Notes: a model not told the origin generated them from the sequence alone. Counted from the stretch's first letter, positions 18,848-28,203 are shown. The stretch: DNA of 52,876 bases from Candidatus Gastranaerophilales bacterium (GCA_944323425.1 CALUSL010000015.1:1-52876); one strand, 5' to 3'. Numbers and translations are program-made.

Positions 18848-19240
18848 ATGACAGAATTATTACAGATTTATAAATGCAATATTTGCGGAAATATAGTAGA
18901 AGTTCTTCACTCCGGAGATGGTGAGCTGGTCTGCTGCGGAGAGGCTATGAAACTTTATGAAGAAAATACTGTTGATGCTACGCTTGAAAAACATGTTCCA
19001 GTTATTGAAAAATCAGATGATGACCATATAAGAATAAAAGTCGGCTCTCAGCCTCATCCAATGGAAGACAAGCATTATATAGAATTTATAGAAGCAATTT
19101 CTCCTGATGGCAGGTATATGAAAAGAAAATTTTTGCATCCGCATGAAGAACCTGTTATGGATTTTAAATGCGGTTGTGATAAAATAAAAGCCAGAGAATT
19201 GTGTAATATACATGGATTATGGAGTAGCGAAAATGATTAA
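18848..19240 (+). CDS. dfx: Superoxide reductase (desulfoferrodoxin, two iron centres)
   Basis: This protein reduces superoxide to H2O2 without making O2, the usual choice of anaerobes. Residues 1-36 form a desulforedoxin domain with C10, C13, C29 and C30 for a rubredoxin-like iron. The catalytic domain holds E47-K48-H49, H70, H76, C119 and H122, the His4-Cys site. The length of 130 is typical of the two-iron form. AAAGGA precedes the ATG. The 3' end overlaps the ferritin start by 8 bases, so the two are translationally coupled. Confidence 0.95.
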   Translation: MTELLQIYKCNICGNIVEVLHSGDGELVCCGEAMKLYEENTVDATLEKHVPVIEKSDDDHIRIKVGSQPHPMEDKHYIEFIEAISPDGRYMKRKFLHPHEEPVMDFKCGCDKIKARELCNIHGLWSSEND

Positions 19241-19742
19241 AGAAACTTTAAACAACGCAATTAACAAACAAATTAACGAAGAAATGTACTCCGCTTATTT
19301 GTATCTTTCAATGTCAGCTTACTTTGAAGAAATGTCTCTTAAAGGATTTGCAAGCTGGATGAAAATTCAGGTCCAGGAAGAGATTGCCCACGCAATGGGA
19401 CTTTATGATTATCTTCATGCAAGAGACGGAAAAGTTGTTCTGGAAGCAATTCAAAAACCGAATTGTGAATGGAATTCTCCTATCGAAGTCTTTGAAGCAA
19501 CACTTAAACATGAACAGTTTATTACATCAAAAATTTCTGAGCTTATGGATGTTGCTGAAGAAGCTAAAGACAGAGCTGCTTTATCATTCTTGCAGTGGTA
19601 CATAAAAGAACAGGTTGAAGAAGAATCAACAGCAAAAGATATTCTTGCAAAACTTAATTTTGCAGGTGCAGATACTAATGCACTTTTGCTTATTGATAGT
19701 GAACTGGGCGCAAGAACTTTCACCCAGCCTGTTATAGGTTAG
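19233..19742 (+). CDS. ftnA: Ferritin (non-haem, bacterial Ftn type)
   Basis: Ferritin oxidises and stores iron in a 24-subunit shell. The 169-residue protein has the four-helix pattern with ferroxidase ligands near E17, E50 and H53 (E-E-I-A-H-A) and a later W-Y-I-K-E-Q-V-E-E-E. I place the start at 19233, which has GGAG upstream, and not at the in-frame ATG at 19212. It overlaps the end of dfx, coupling iron storage to superoxide removal and so limiting Fenton chemistry. Closed by a strong terminator. Confidence 0.93.
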   Translation: MIKETLNNAINKQINEEMYSAYLYLSMSAYFEEMSLKGFASWMKIQVQEEIAHAMGLYDYLHARDGKVVLEAIQKPNCEWNSPIEVFEATLKHEQFITSKISELMDVAEEAKDRAALSFLQWYIKEQVEEESTAKDILAKLNFAGADTNALLLIDSELGARTFTQPVIG

Positions 19743-19751
19743 TAAAATTCT

Positions 19752-19784
19752 AAAAAATGCGCCGATTTATCCGGCGCATTTTTT
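19752..19784. terminator. Bidirectional intrinsic terminator after ferritin
   Basis: A 13-bp stem (AAAAAATGCGCCG / CGGCGCATTTTTT) with a 7-base loop ends the dfx-ftn operon and also faces the convergent gene at 19783. Confidence 0.92.
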
Positions 19785-20073
19785 ATTGAAACACCTTTAT
19801 AAAATTACGGCTGAACAGAAATTCTATAAATTTTTGGAAGCTACTTTTTGTTCCTGTTTCGGAGGCTAAAAGTTTTGTTATAGTACCTGTTGTATTACCG
19901 GTTTCTTCCGGCAGAGCAATGCCTATTTTGTATGATTGCTGAGAAAATGTAAACTGCGGAACTTCTCCATTGAGCGGTTCTTTGGGAGTCATCCCGTATT
20001 TTTTTAGAGCTTTTTCAATATCTCTGCAGATGTTACTGCCACCGATTAAATAATTTGTTCCTGATAATTCCAT
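19783..20073 (-). CDS. Small hypothetical protein
   Basis: An unrecognised protein of 96 residues from the ATG at 20073, chosen because GAAAGGA lies upstream; a longer in-frame start at 20109 lacks support. It contains G-G-S-N-I-C-R-D-I-E-K-A and a Thr/Gly-rich middle, and ends in a helical hydrophobic stretch (F-I-E-F-L-F-S-R-N-F-I). No signal peptide. It stands alone and converges on ferritin. Confidence 0.55.
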   Translation of the reverse strand: MELSGTNYLIGGSNICRDIEKALKKYGMTPKEPLNGEVPQFTFSQQSYKIGIALPEETGNTTGTITKLLASETGTKSSFQKFIEFLFSRNFIKVFQ

Positions 20074-20109
20074 AAAACTCTTAATCCTTTCTCTTATATA
20101 TAAACACAT

Positions 20110-20487
20110 AAATGTTTCACAAATTGCTATTGGTGGATTATTTGATATTGCCGGAAGACTGCTTCAAATAATTTTAAAAAGCGTATTGTTTGTTTTTATT
20201 AATTTAAAATAATTAGAATTTTAACATAACTTAATAAAAATTCCGAAAAAAGTTGAAAAAAGGGCGTGTCGGAGTCGTTTGAAAATATTAATTATGCCAT
20301 TAATTTAAATAAACAATCTCTACATTGTTAGCAAAAAATCGTCAAAGATTTAATATAATCAGCGTTTATCGCTTGTTTTTGAAATTTTAGCATGTAGAAT
20401 AAAAATTGCGGGTACATTTGTGCCTGAAAATCGAATGGTAGAACAACAAATCACCAAAAACAAAAACATAGTCGAAAAGAAGGTAAA
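20110..20487. promoter_or_regulatory. Upstream region of the ribosomal operon
   Basis: About 380 AT-rich bases with no plausible gene. A TATAAT at about 20354-20359 is a possible -10 for the infA operon, giving a leader of about 120 bases, but its -35 is not recognisable. No tRNA-like or riboswitch-like fold was seen. Confidence 0.35.
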
Positions 20488-20703
20488 ATGTCAAAAGATG
20501 TAATTGAATTTGAGGGAAAAATTCTTGAATCGCTTCCAAACGCAATGTTCAAAGTAGAACTGGAAAACGGACACGAAATTTTGGCCCATATCTCAGGAAA
20601 AATCAGAAAGAATTTCATAAAAATTCTTCCCGGCGATAAAGTTAAAGTCGAAATGACTCCATATGACCTCACCCGCGGCAGAATCACATATAGATTAAAG
20701 TAA
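20488..20703 (+). CDS. infA: Translation initiation factor IF-1
   Basis: IF-1 occupies the ribosomal A site during initiation. The 71-residue OB-fold shows the standard pattern: [20 protein letters not shown], then [11 protein letters not shown], then [15 protein letters not shown]. First gene of the operon; secY, adk and map, often upstream in other bacteria, are absent here. Confidence 0.97.
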   Translation: MSKDVIEFEGKILESLPNAMFKVELENGHEILAHISGKIRKNFIKILPGDKVKVEMTPYDLTRGRITYRLK

Positions 20704-20722
20704 ATAAAAAAAGGAATAAAAA

Positions 20723-20836
20723 ATGAAAACCAGAGCATCAGTAAAAAGAATGTGCAAAGATTGCAAAGTAATCAGAAGAAGAGGCAGAATCACAGTTATC
20801 TGCTCTAACCCTAAACATAAACAAAGACAGGGTTAA
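20723..20836 (+). CDS. rpmJ: Ribosomal protein bL36
   Basis: This 37-residue large-subunit protein is complete and carries its zinc ligands (C-K-D-C, then C-S-N-P-K-H). AAGGA precedes the ATG. It lies between infA and rpsM, the conserved position. Confidence 0.96.
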   Translation: MKTRASVKRMCKDCKVIRRRGRITVICSNPKHKQRQG

Positions 20837-20936
20837 TTGAACTGTTAAAGCGAATGCTTTACAGATAAACGTTCCGGGCGGCTGACGGAACAGAGTAATA
20901 AAAAAAATCACAATAAGTACAATACAAGGAGAAAAA
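20837..20936 (+). promoter_or_regulatory. Structured leader before rpsM, candidate r-protein autoregulatory site
   Basis: This gap is longer than the other gaps in the operon. It holds two tandem hairpins: CTGTTAAAGC/GCTTTACAG (20842-20864) and GTTCCG/CGGAAC (20871-20891). In E. coli the S4 protein represses the operon by binding just upstream of rpsM, and rpsD (S4) lies downstream here as well. Binding is inferred from position only. Confidence 0.4.
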
Positions 20937-21302
20937 ATGGCAAGATTGGCTGGGGTTGATTTACCCCGTAACAAAAGAATGATAATAGCTTTGACCTATA
21001 TCTACGGTATAGGACCTACACGTTCTGCTAAAATTTTAAAAGCTTGCTCAATATCAGAAGACTTGAGAACAGATGACCTCACGGATGATGATATTAAAAA
21101 GCTTAGAGACGAACTGTCTAATTATCATATCGAAGGTGACTTGAGAAGAGAAGAAGCTCTTAACATCAAAAGACTTTCAGAAATCAACTCTTACAGAGGA
21201 ATGCGTCACAGAAGAAAACTCCCTGCAAGAGGACAAAGAACAAAAACTAATGCTAGAACCAGACGCGGTAAGAAAACAGGACCGGTAGCTAAGAAAAAAT
21301 AA
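20937..21302 (+). CDS. rpsM: Ribosomal protein uS13
   Basis: A small-subunit head protein of 121 residues. The N-terminus is [10 protein letters not shown] and the middle holds Y-I-Y-G-I-G. The C-terminus has [22 protein letters not shown], followed by a basic tail that contacts the P-site tRNA. The start follows AAGGAG. Confidence 0.98.
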   Translation: MARLAGVDLPRNKRMIIALTYIYGIGPTRSAKILKACSISEDLRTDDLTDDDIKKLRDELSNYHIEGDLRREEALNIKRLSEINSYRGMRHRRKLPARGQRTKTNARTRRGKKTGPVAKKK

Positions 21303-21359
21303 CGGATTTAATTAATCCCAAACAGATTTAAATAATAGTAATAATTAAAGGATATAAAA

Positions 21360-21746
21360 ATGGCAAGACCAATTAAAACTAAAAAGAAAGAAAAAAAGAA
21401 TGTATTGCAGGGTGTTGTACATATTCAATCAACATTCAATAATACAATCGTAACTTCTTGTGACACACAAGGTAATGCTATTGCATGGGCATCAGCAGGT
21501 GCCTGCGGTTTTAAAGGTGCCAGAAAAGGTACTCCGTTTGCCGCTCAATCTGCAGCTGCTCTCGTAGCAAAAAAATCAGCAGACCAAGGTATGAAAAAAG
21601 TTGAAGTTTATATCAAAGGTCCGGGTTCAGGCAGAGAAACAGCTATCAGAGCTATTCAGGCTGCTGGACTTGAAATCACATTAATCAAGGACGTTACTCC
21701 TATTCCTCATAACGGATGCCGTCCGCCCAAAAAACGTAGAGTATAA
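21360..21746 (+). CDS. rpsK: Ribosomal protein uS11
   Basis: A platform protein of the 30S subunit, 128 residues. It shows [32 protein letters not shown] and the C-terminal [19 protein letters not shown] lies upstream of the ATG. Confidence 0.98.
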   Translation: MARPIKTKKKEKKNVLQGVVHIQSTFNNTIVTSCDTQGNAIAWASAGACGFKGARKGTPFAAQSAAALVAKKSADQGMKKVEVYIKGPGSGRETAIRAIQAAGLEITLIKDVTPIPHNGCRPPKKRRV

Positions 21747-21771
21747 TTAATAAAAGACAAAGGAGTCAAAA

Positions 21772-22374
21772 TTGGCTAGATATACAGGACCTACAAACAA
21801 ACTTTTCCGCAACTACGGCGTTACGGATTTGTCAAACAGAAAGCTTGTTTCTTCTTTGAGACAGACTGCTTCAGGTCAGCATGGTGCTGCAAGAAAAAAA
21901 CTTTCTGATTATGCCGTTCACTTAAATGAAAAACAAAAAATCAGACTTACTTATCTCGTAAGTGAAAAACAATTTGCTAAATATTATCACAAAGCCGCTG
22001 CTAAAAAAGGCGTAACAGGTACTATTCTTCTGCAAATGTTAGAACGCAGACTGGACAATGTTGTGTTCAGAGCAGGATTTGCTGCTACAAGAAAACAGGC
22101 AAGACAGATTGTAAACCACGGACACATTCTTGTTAACGGCAAAAAAGTTGATATTCCTTCATTCCTGGTTTCAGCCGGTGATGTAATAACAGTAAAAACA
22201 AGAAGCGCAGATTTTATTAAATCTGTACTTGAACCCATTGACGCTGCAATGGCACCTGTATGGATGACTGTTGACAGAGAAGCACAAAAGATTACGTTCG
22301 ACAGAATTCCTGAAAGAGAAGAACTCGATCCTGAATTCAAAGAACAGCTTGTAATTGAGTACTACTCTAAGTAA
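21772..22374 (+). CDS. rpsD: Ribosomal protein uS4 (TTG start)
   Basis: uS4 helps start 30S assembly and in other bacteria represses its own operon. The 200-residue protein has an S4 RNA-binding domain (R-L-D-N-V-V-F-R-A-G-F-A, then R-Q-I-V-N-H-G-H-I-L-V-N-G). Translation begins at a TTG, supported by AGGAG 5-6 bases upstream and by the family N-terminus M-A-R-Y. rpsD lies between rpsK and rpoA, as in many Firmicutes and unlike typical photosynthetic Cyanobacteria. Confidence 0.97.
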   Translation: MARYTGPTNKLFRNYGVTDLSNRKLVSSLRQTASGQHGAARKKLSDYAVHLNEKQKIRLTYLVSEKQFAKYYHKAAAKKGVTGTILLQMLERRLDNVVFRAGFAATRKQARQIVNHGHILVNGKKVDIPSFLVSAGDVITVKTRSADFIKSVLEPIDAAMAPVWMTVDREAQKITFDRIPEREELDPEFKEQLVIEYYSK

Positions 22375-22401
22375 TCCGGTAAATAATTAGGAGATTAAAT
22401 T

Positions 22402-23391
22402 ATGGAATTGAAAATTAAATGCGTAAATACAACAACTGACTCAGACGGTTCTCAATACGGTAAATTCGTAATCGAACCGCTCGAAAGAGGTTTCGGTACT
22501 ACTATCGGTAACGCACTGAGACGAGTTCTTCTTTCTTCACTTGAAGGAGCAGCTGTTACTGCTGTCAGAATTGAGGGTATTACTCATGAATACACTGCAA
22601 TCCCTGGTGTTGTGGAAGATGTAATCGATATTATGCTCAACCTTAAGGGACTTGTTGTAAAAACAGACAGCAAAGAAACACAGCATTTAAGATTAGACGT
22701 AGAAAAAGCAGGTCCGGTGCTTGCTTCAGATATTCAGCTTCCTGCAGGTGTTAAAATTGTTAACCCTGACTGGGTTATCTGCACAATTGCAGAAGGCGGC
22801 AGCATTCACGCTGATATCCTTGTTGATACCGGAAAAGGCTATATTACTCAAGACGTATTAAAAGAAAATAAAGGAAGTATGCCTATAGATATGCTTCCGA
22901 TAGATGCTACTTTCATGCCTATCAAAAGAGTATCATACAACGTTGAACATACCCGTGTAGGCGATATTACCGATTTCGACAAACTGGTTTTGGAAATTTG
23001 GTCAAATGGCAGCATCGATGTAAACAATGCATTGTCACAAGCAGCTAATATGCTGATTGAACACTTTATGCAAATTGCTTCTATTACAGGTCAGCCTGTA
23101 ACAGTTTCAGTTCCACAGACTGTTGCTGTAGCAGAAGAAGTTGTTGAAACTTCTGAAGAAGCTCCTTCAATTTCTATTGAAGATCTTGAGCTTTCAGTTA
23201 GAGCATATAACTGTCTGAAAAGAGCTAGTATAAACTCAATGGCAGAATTGCTCAAAAAATCAGAACATGACTTGCTGAATATTAAAAACTTCGGTAAAAA
23301 ATCTTCTGATGAAGTAATTGAAAAGCTTCACCAGTTTGGATTGGATCTTATGCCAAATCCAGAGGGTGTTGATCTTGAAGAAGTGTTATAA
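22402..23391 (+). CDS. rpoA: RNA polymerase subunit alpha
   Basis: Alpha starts polymerase assembly as a dimer and contacts activators and UP elements. The 329 residues hold the N-terminal assembly domain (G-F-G-T-T-I-G-N-A-L-R-R-V-L-L-S-S) and a C-terminal domain (L-E-L-S-V-R-A-Y-N-C-L-K-R-A and I-K-N-F-G-K-K-S). They are joined by an acidic linker rich in Val, Glu and Ser. AGGAG precedes the ATG. Confidence 0.98.
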   Translation: MELKIKCVNTTTDSDGSQYGKFVIEPLERGFGTTIGNALRRVLLSSLEGAAVTAVRIEGITHEYTAIPGVVEDVIDIMLNLKGLVVKTDSKETQHLRLDVEKAGPVLASDIQLPAGVKIVNPDWVICTIAEGGSIHADILVDTGKGYITQDVLKENKGSMPIDMLPIDATFMPIKRVSYNVEHTRVGDITDFDKLVLEIWSNGSIDVNNALSQAANMLIEHFMQIASITGQPVTVSVPQTVAVAEEVVETSEEAPSISIEDLELSVRAYNCLKRASINSMAELLKKSEHDLLNIKNFGKKSSDEVIEKLHQFGLDLMPNPEGVDLEEVL

Positions 23392-23434
23392 ATAAAAAAT
23401 TACCAGATTAGAATAAAAGAAAAAGGACATAAAA

Positions 23435-23863
23435 ATGAGACACCAGTGTAACAGACACAGACTCGGAAGAGCACAAGACCAGAGAAAAGCATTGCTTCGC
23501 TCACTGGCAACTGAACTCTTTTTGCACGGCGAAATTAAAACCACTATGTCCAGAGCAAAAGCTCTGAAGCCGTATGCTGAATCTCTCATCACGCTTGCAA
23601 AGCGCGGTGACCTTCATGCAAGAAGACAGGCAGCTAAATTTATCTTCGACAATGAAACAGGAAGATTGATGGACGCAGAAACAGGTGCTATTGTTGAGTC
23701 AAAAGAAGAAGGCAAAAAGGTTATGCCTGAAACTGTGTTGAGAAAACTCTTCGCAGAACTTGGCAAAAAATATGCAAACAGAAACGGCGGATACACAAGA
23801 ATATACAGAATGCCGCCAAGACGCGGCGACGCTACAGAAATGGCTTTAATTCAAATCGTGTAA
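23435..23863 (+). CDS. rplQ: Ribosomal protein bL17
   Basis: A large-subunit protein near the exit tunnel. The N-terminal R-H-Q-C-N-R-H-R-L-G-R and C-terminal G-G-Y-T-R-I-Y-R-M-P-P-R-R-G-D-A are standard. At 142 residues it is longer than the usual ~116-120 because of an acidic insertion around residues 70-95. truA starts 1 base after the stop, so the pair is coupled. Confidence 0.97.
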   Translation: MRHQCNRHRLGRAQDQRKALLRSLATELFLHGEIKTTMSRAKALKPYAESLITLAKRGDLHARRQAAKFIFDNETGRLMDAETGAIVESKEEGKKVMPETVLRKLFAELGKKYANRNGGYTRIYRMPPRRGDATEMALIQIV

Positions 23864-23864
23864 G

Positions 23865-24641
23865 ATGCCTAAATACGCGCTAAAAGTTGAATACATAGGT
23901 ACAAATTATGCTGGTTCACAAAAACAGCCGAACCAGAAAACCATACAGTCAGAACTGGAAAGCGCACTTTGTACATTGACAGGGGGCTGTTCTGATAATA
24001 GCAGCAATATACCCAAATCAATAAAAACAATATTCTCAGGACGCACCGATGCAGGTGTTCACTCCAGAGGGCAGGTTGTCCATTTTGTGACAGAGGAACC
24101 GATTGTTGCTTCAAAGTTTCTCAATTCACTAAATGGATTGCTACCGAAAGATATCAGTGTCTCTGAAATTTTTGAGGTTTCTGATGACTTTCACGCCCAG
24201 AAGAGCGGACGATACAGGCGCTATCACTATCGTATTGTAAACAGACAGCAAAGGAGCGTATGGGATGGTCATTCTCTTCTTGTCAGGAAAGAACTTGACA
24301 TAGAAAGAATGAATAAAGCTCTGAGCTATTTAATCGGAGAACATGATTTTACTTCTTTTAAATCTGCTCAGGCCACAGATCCTGCTTCTGTTTGTGTTAT
24401 GTACAAAGCTCAATGCACAAAATCTGGTGATGAAATCAAAATAGAGATTGTCGCAAACAGGTTTTTGTATAACATGGTCAGAACAATAGTCGGAACATTA
24501 TTGTTGATTGAGAAAAATAACCTTGAACCCGTGGTTATGAAACATATTCTCGATGCAAAAGACAGAACAAAAGCAGGTCCGACAGTCAGCCCCGACGGAC
24601 TGACACTAATGGAAGTAGGGTACATACCCTATTGTAATTAA
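23865..24641 (+). CDS. truA: tRNA pseudouridine synthase A
   Basis: TruA makes pseudouridine at positions 38-40 of the tRNA anticodon arm. The catalytic aspartate lies in the motif S-G-R-T-D-A-G-V-H, near residue 65. F-L-Y-N-M-V-R-T-I-V-G and the N-terminal Y-I-G-T-N-Y-A-G-S-Q-K-Q are family signatures. The length of 258 is normal. It sits between rplQ and rplM, a conserved position. Confidence 0.96.
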   Translation: MPKYALKVEYIGTNYAGSQKQPNQKTIQSELESALCTLTGGCSDNSSNIPKSIKTIFSGRTDAGVHSRGQVVHFVTEEPIVASKFLNSLNGLLPKDISVSEIFEVSDDFHAQKSGRYRRYHYRIVNRQQRSVWDGHSLLVRKELDIERMNKALSYLIGEHDFTSFKSAQATDPASVCVMYKAQCTKSGDEIKIEIVANRFLYNMVRTIVGTLLLIEKNNLEPVVMKHILDAKDRTKAGPTVSPDGLTLMEVGYIPYCN

Positions 24642-24670
24642 ACTAATAACACTATGGAGATAACTGAAAG

Positions 24671-25108
24671 ATGAAAACTTATTCAGCAAAACCTCTTGAA
24701 GTTGAAAGAAAATGGTATGTAATCGATGCAGAGGGTAAAACTCTGGGTAGATTGGCAACCGTTGCTGCAAACCTTCTTAGAGGTAAAACCAAGCCGAATT
24801 ATACTCCTAATGTTGATACAGGCGATTTCGTAATTGTTATCAATGCGGATAAAATTCAGGTTACAGGTAAAAAAGAAACTGACAAAATTTACTACCACCA
24901 CACAATGTATCCGGGTGGTTTGAAGGCTATTTCTTTCAAAGATTTGATGGAAAAAGACCCGACAAAAGCTATTGAAAAAGCAGTTAAAGGTATGCTTCCG
25001 CACAATACTCTGGGTGCTCAGCAGTTCACAAAACTCAAAGTATATGCTGGTTCTGAACATCCTCATGCTGCACAAAAACCTGAAGTTTACGAAATGGAGG
25101 TTAAATAA
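24671..25108 (+). CDS. rplM: Ribosomal protein uL13
   Basis: A 145-residue 50S protein with [16 protein letters not shown], then [12 protein letters not shown], then H-P-H-A-A-Q-K-P. Its stop codon shares one base with the rpsI start (TAATG), so the two are translationally coupled. Confidence 0.98.
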   Translation: MKTYSAKPLEVERKWYVIDAEGKTLGRLATVAANLLRGKTKPNYTPNVDTGDFVIVINADKIQVTGKKETDKIYYHHTMYPGGLKAISFKDLMEKDPTKAIEKAVKGMLPHNTLGAQQFTKLKVYAGSEHPHAAQKPEVYEMEVK

Positions 25109-25500
25109 TGGCAGACGAAATTAAAGCAACAGGAAGAAGAAAAACCTCTATTGCAGTTGTAAAACTCGTTAAAGGTAAAGGCAGAGTTTTCGTAAATGGC
25201 AAAACACTTGCTAATTACATCGGAAACAGACCGGCACTTGAAATGATGATTTTTAAACCCCTTGCTTTGACAGAAAATATGGAAAACTTTGATGTTAAAG
25301 TTAAAGCTGTAGGTGGCGGTATTGCATCACAGGCCGGTGCTATTAAACACGGTATTTCAAGAGCATTGCTCCAGTACAATCCGGAATTGAGACAAGTTCT
25401 TAAAGCAGAAGGATTGTTGACCAGAGATGCTCGTGTTAAAGAACGTAAAAAATACGGTAGAAAAAGAGCTAGAAAAAGATTCCAGTTCTCAAAACGTTAA
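25108..25500 (+). CDS. rpsI: Ribosomal protein uS9
   Basis: A 130-residue 30S protein whose C-terminal tail reaches the P-site tRNA. It shows G-R-R-K-T-S-I-A, G-G-G-I-A-S-Q-A-G-A-I-K-H-G and the conserved end F-Q-F-S-K-R. Last gene of the operon, followed by a strong terminator. Confidence 0.98.
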   Translation: MADEIKATGRRKTSIAVVKLVKGKGRVFVNGKTLANYIGNRPALEMMIFKPLALTENMENFDVKVKAVGGGIASQAGAIKHGISRALLQYNPELRQVLKAEGLLTRDARVKERKKYGRKRARKRFQFSKR

Positions 25501-25522
25501 TTTTTACAAACAATATCACAAA

Positions 25523-25551
25523 ACACAAGGCACCCAAAAGGTGCCTTGTGT
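25523..25551. terminator. Bidirectional intrinsic terminator after rpsI
   Basis: A 12-bp perfect stem (ACACAAGGCACC / GGTGCCTTGTGT) with a CAAAA loop ends the ribosomal operon. It lies 25 bases from the convergent recN stop. Confidence 0.85.
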
Positions 25552-25576
25552 TGTATAAACAAAAGTTTTGATAATG

Positions 25577-27232
25577 TTAGACTCCATATATGAGCTGTTT
25601 TGCAAATTTTACTGAATCTTCTGTAACATCACCAGCTGCAAGCATTGCAATTGCATTAATTTTATTTTCTTCATCGAGAATATACACATGAACCTCTGTG
25701 GATTCATTCTGGCTTTTTGCAACATAAAAATGTCTGTCAGATTTTGCAGCAATTATTGGTTGGTGCGTGATAGCAATAATCTGGCGTGCTCTGGCAAGTC
25801 TGGATATTTCTTCTGCTACAGCCTGAGATGCTTTTCCAGATATTCCGGTATCTATTTCATCAAAAATAACTGTATTAATATTATCTGAATTTGCAAAAAT
25901 AGTTTTCATTGCCAGCATTACACGTGAAATTTCACCGCCCGATGCAATCTTTGCAAGAGGCTTGGGAGTTTCAGAAACATTTGTTGATATCAAGAATTCT
26001 ACATTATCACATCCGTTTGAGTTGAAATCACAGGGCTGTACATCTATAGAAAAACGAACCTTCGGCATATCTAGTTTTTCCAGCTCTGCAGTCATAACTG
26101 ATGAGAGTTCTCTCGATATTTCCAGCCTTGATTCGGAAAGTGCTTCGGATGCCGCTTTTAGCGCAAGTTCTGTTTCTTTTTTTGCTTTTTCCAGTTCTTC
26201 TATATTTTCTGCAGATGCATCTATTTCATTCATTTCTGCAGAAAGTTTTTCATATGTTTGCATAACGTCATCGAGGGTATTTCCGTACTTACGTTTTAAC
26301 TTTTCAAGAAGATCAATACGCTCCTGTATCTCATTGAGCCTTTGTTCATCAAGTTCCATTGATTCTGAATAATCTCTAAGCCCTGAGGCTGCTTCCCGAA
26401 GTGTCTCCTGAGCGCTTGCAATATCTTCTTCAAAAGAAGCAAGTTTCTGGTCGTATTCAACAGCTTTGGAGATTGATGATTTTATTTTTCCCAGCGCCGA
26501 TATTAAGTCCTGTTCTCCTCCATACAATCCCCAGTATGCGGCATATGTATGCTCTTTGAGTTTTTCGGAGTTTGCGAGTACATTTAATTCTTCTTTCAAT
26601 CGTTCATCTTCATTTGCATCCTCAATCTGTGCATTTTCAATTTCTGTAATCTGAAATTTCAAAAATTCAATCTGCTGTTGAGAAAAATCTGTTTTTTCTT
26701 GGGCTGCTTTTAATTTTTCGCTGATTTCTGTATATTTCTTATATAGTTCTTTATATGCTGCAAGAAGTTCTCTGTGGTCATTTTTGCCGTAATTATCGAG
26801 CAGTGTTATATGATGTTTGGGCTGGACATAAGTGTATGTCATATGCTGGGAATGAATATCAATAAGCATTTCTCTCAGCGTTTTTATTACATCCTGCGGT
26901 ACAATAACACCATTTACTCTTGAACGAGAACCGTTTTCAGTGATTTCTCTGGAAAAAACAAGTTCGTCATCAAAAACTTCTATACCTGTATCATCGGGCA
27001 AATTTTTGTTAAAATCCTTGTCAACAGCTACCGTAAGTTCAATCAGTGCACGATTTTTACCTGTTTTTATAAGTTCTTTTGATGCTCTTGCTCCAAATGC
27101 AAGGTCTATTGCCTGAATGATTATACTTTTTCCAGCACCGGTCTCACCGGTTATTACATTAAACCCTCTGTCAAATATAATTTCCAGTTCGTCAATGAGT
27201 ATAAAATCTTTTATTTTCAGAGTTTTTATCAT
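25577..27232 (-). CDS. recN: DNA repair protein RecN
   Basis: RecN is an SMC-like ATPase acting in double-strand break repair. The 551 residues have an N-terminal Walker A (G-E-T-G-A-G-K-S), a long coiled coil (~155-370), and a C-terminal half with S-G-G-E-I-S-R-V-M-L-A and F-D-E-I-D-T-G-I-S-G. I chose the ATG at 27232 (M-I-K-T-L-K-I-K-D-F, the family's usual beginning) over the GTG at 27265, which would overlap nadK. It starts 11 bases after the nadK stop, as in many bacteria. Confidence 0.95.
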   Translation of the reverse strand: MIKTLKIKDFILIDELEIIFDRGFNVITGETGAGKSIIIQAIDLAFGARASKELIKTGKNRALIELTVAVDKDFNKNLPDDTGIEVFDDELVFSREITENGSRSRVNGVIVPQDVIKTLREMLIDIHSQHMTYTYVQPKHHITLLDNYGKNDHRELLAAYKELYKKYTEISEKLKAAQEKTDFSQQQIEFLKFQITEIENAQIEDANEDERLKEELNVLANSEKLKEHTYAAYWGLYGGEQDLISALGKIKSSISKAVEYDQKLASFEEDIASAQETLREAASGLRDYSESMELDEQRLNEIQERIDLLEKLKRKYGNTLDDVMQTYEKLSAEMNEIDASAENIEELEKAKKETELALKAASEALSESRLEISRELSSVMTAELEKLDMPKVRFSIDVQPCDFNSNGCDNVEFLISTNVSETPKPLAKIASGGEISRVMLAMKTIFANSDNINTVIFDEIDTGISGKASQAVAEEISRLARARQIIAITHQPIIAAKSDRHFYVAKSQNESTEVHVYILDEENKINAIAMLAAGDVTEDSVKFAKQLIYGV

Positions 27233-27243
27233 AATATTATCTG

Positions 27244-28044
27244 TTACCTCGGCGCTACGCCCCACTGAAGTTTTTCTCTCAATACGCCGTAAAACCCGTT
27301 GTTTTCTCTGCTCAGAATAACAAGTTTTGCCTGTATTTTACTTTTCTGTATGGTTATTTTTTCATCAGGTGTTACATCAACTGTATTTTGACCGTCAGAA
27401 GATAGCTTTAAACCGCTGCAAGTATCACAGGAACTTACTTCTATTCTTTCATCAGCCGGAATCACAAGCGGTCTAGCTGTAAGAGTGTGCGGACAAATCG
27501 GAACAATAACAACCGCATCCAGTCCCGGTGATATAACCGGTCCTCCTGCAGAAAGAGTGTATGCTGTAGAGCCGGTAGGGGTTGATATTATCAGCCCGTC
27601 TGCCAGGTAATCACAAACCTGTTTCCCGTTAATAGAAAGATATAGCCGTGAGGTGCGCGAAAAAGTATCTCCTTTTATGACTATATCATTAAGAGCCGTG
27701 ATTTTATCGTTAAAAGCAGAAAGCATCATTCTGTTTTGGATTTTGTATTCTCCGCTTTTTAGTTTTTTAAATGCCCATTCCAGTTCATCCGGCTTTGCCT
27801 GTGCTAAAAAGCCAAGCCTGCCCAAGTTTATACCGAATATAGGTACTCCGTTTCTCGCATAATAACGGGCTGCTTTTAGTATTGTTCCGTCTCCGCCTAT
27901 TGTTACAACAAAACTTGCATTATCACTGAACGATTCAGGTGTTACAATTTTTGCATTAAAAATTTCCGCTGCTTTTAGCGCAACTTTGTATGATTCCGGA
28001 ACATCTTTATTGTAGACAATAACTGTATTTTCGAATGATAGCAT
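27244..28044 (-). CDS. nadK: NAD kinase
   Basis: The enzyme phosphorylates NAD to NADP with ATP or polyphosphate. The 266 residues show G-G-D-G-T (50-54), N-L-G-R-L-G-F-L, N-D-I-V-I and S-T-P-T-G-S-T-A-Y, the family motifs. AAGGAAAC precedes the ATG. It is the first gene of the nadK-recN operon. Confidence 0.95.
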   Translation of the reverse strand: MLSFENTVIVYNKDVPESYKVALKAAEIFNAKIVTPESFSDNASFVVTIGGDGTILKAARYYARNGVPIFGINLGRLGFLAQAKPDELEWAFKKLKSGEYKIQNRMMLSAFNDKITALNDIVIKGDTFSRTSRLYLSINGKQVCDYLADGLIISTPTGSTAYTLSAGGPVISPGLDAVVIVPICPHTLTARPLVIPADERIEVSSCDTCSGLKLSSDGQNTVDVTPDEKITIQKSKIQAKLVILSRENNGFYGVLREKLQWGVAPR

Positions 28045-28203
28045 TTCTGTTTCCTTGCACTACGTATAAATTATACTATAAATTTTTTCAATAAGCTTAA
28101 ATATTTACTTCCTTAAAATAGCCTGCTCCGGCTTGTACGATAGAGGTATAGTTGCTACGAAGATTTTATATAAAATTGTAAAAACTAGAAAAGGGGATTT
28201 TAC

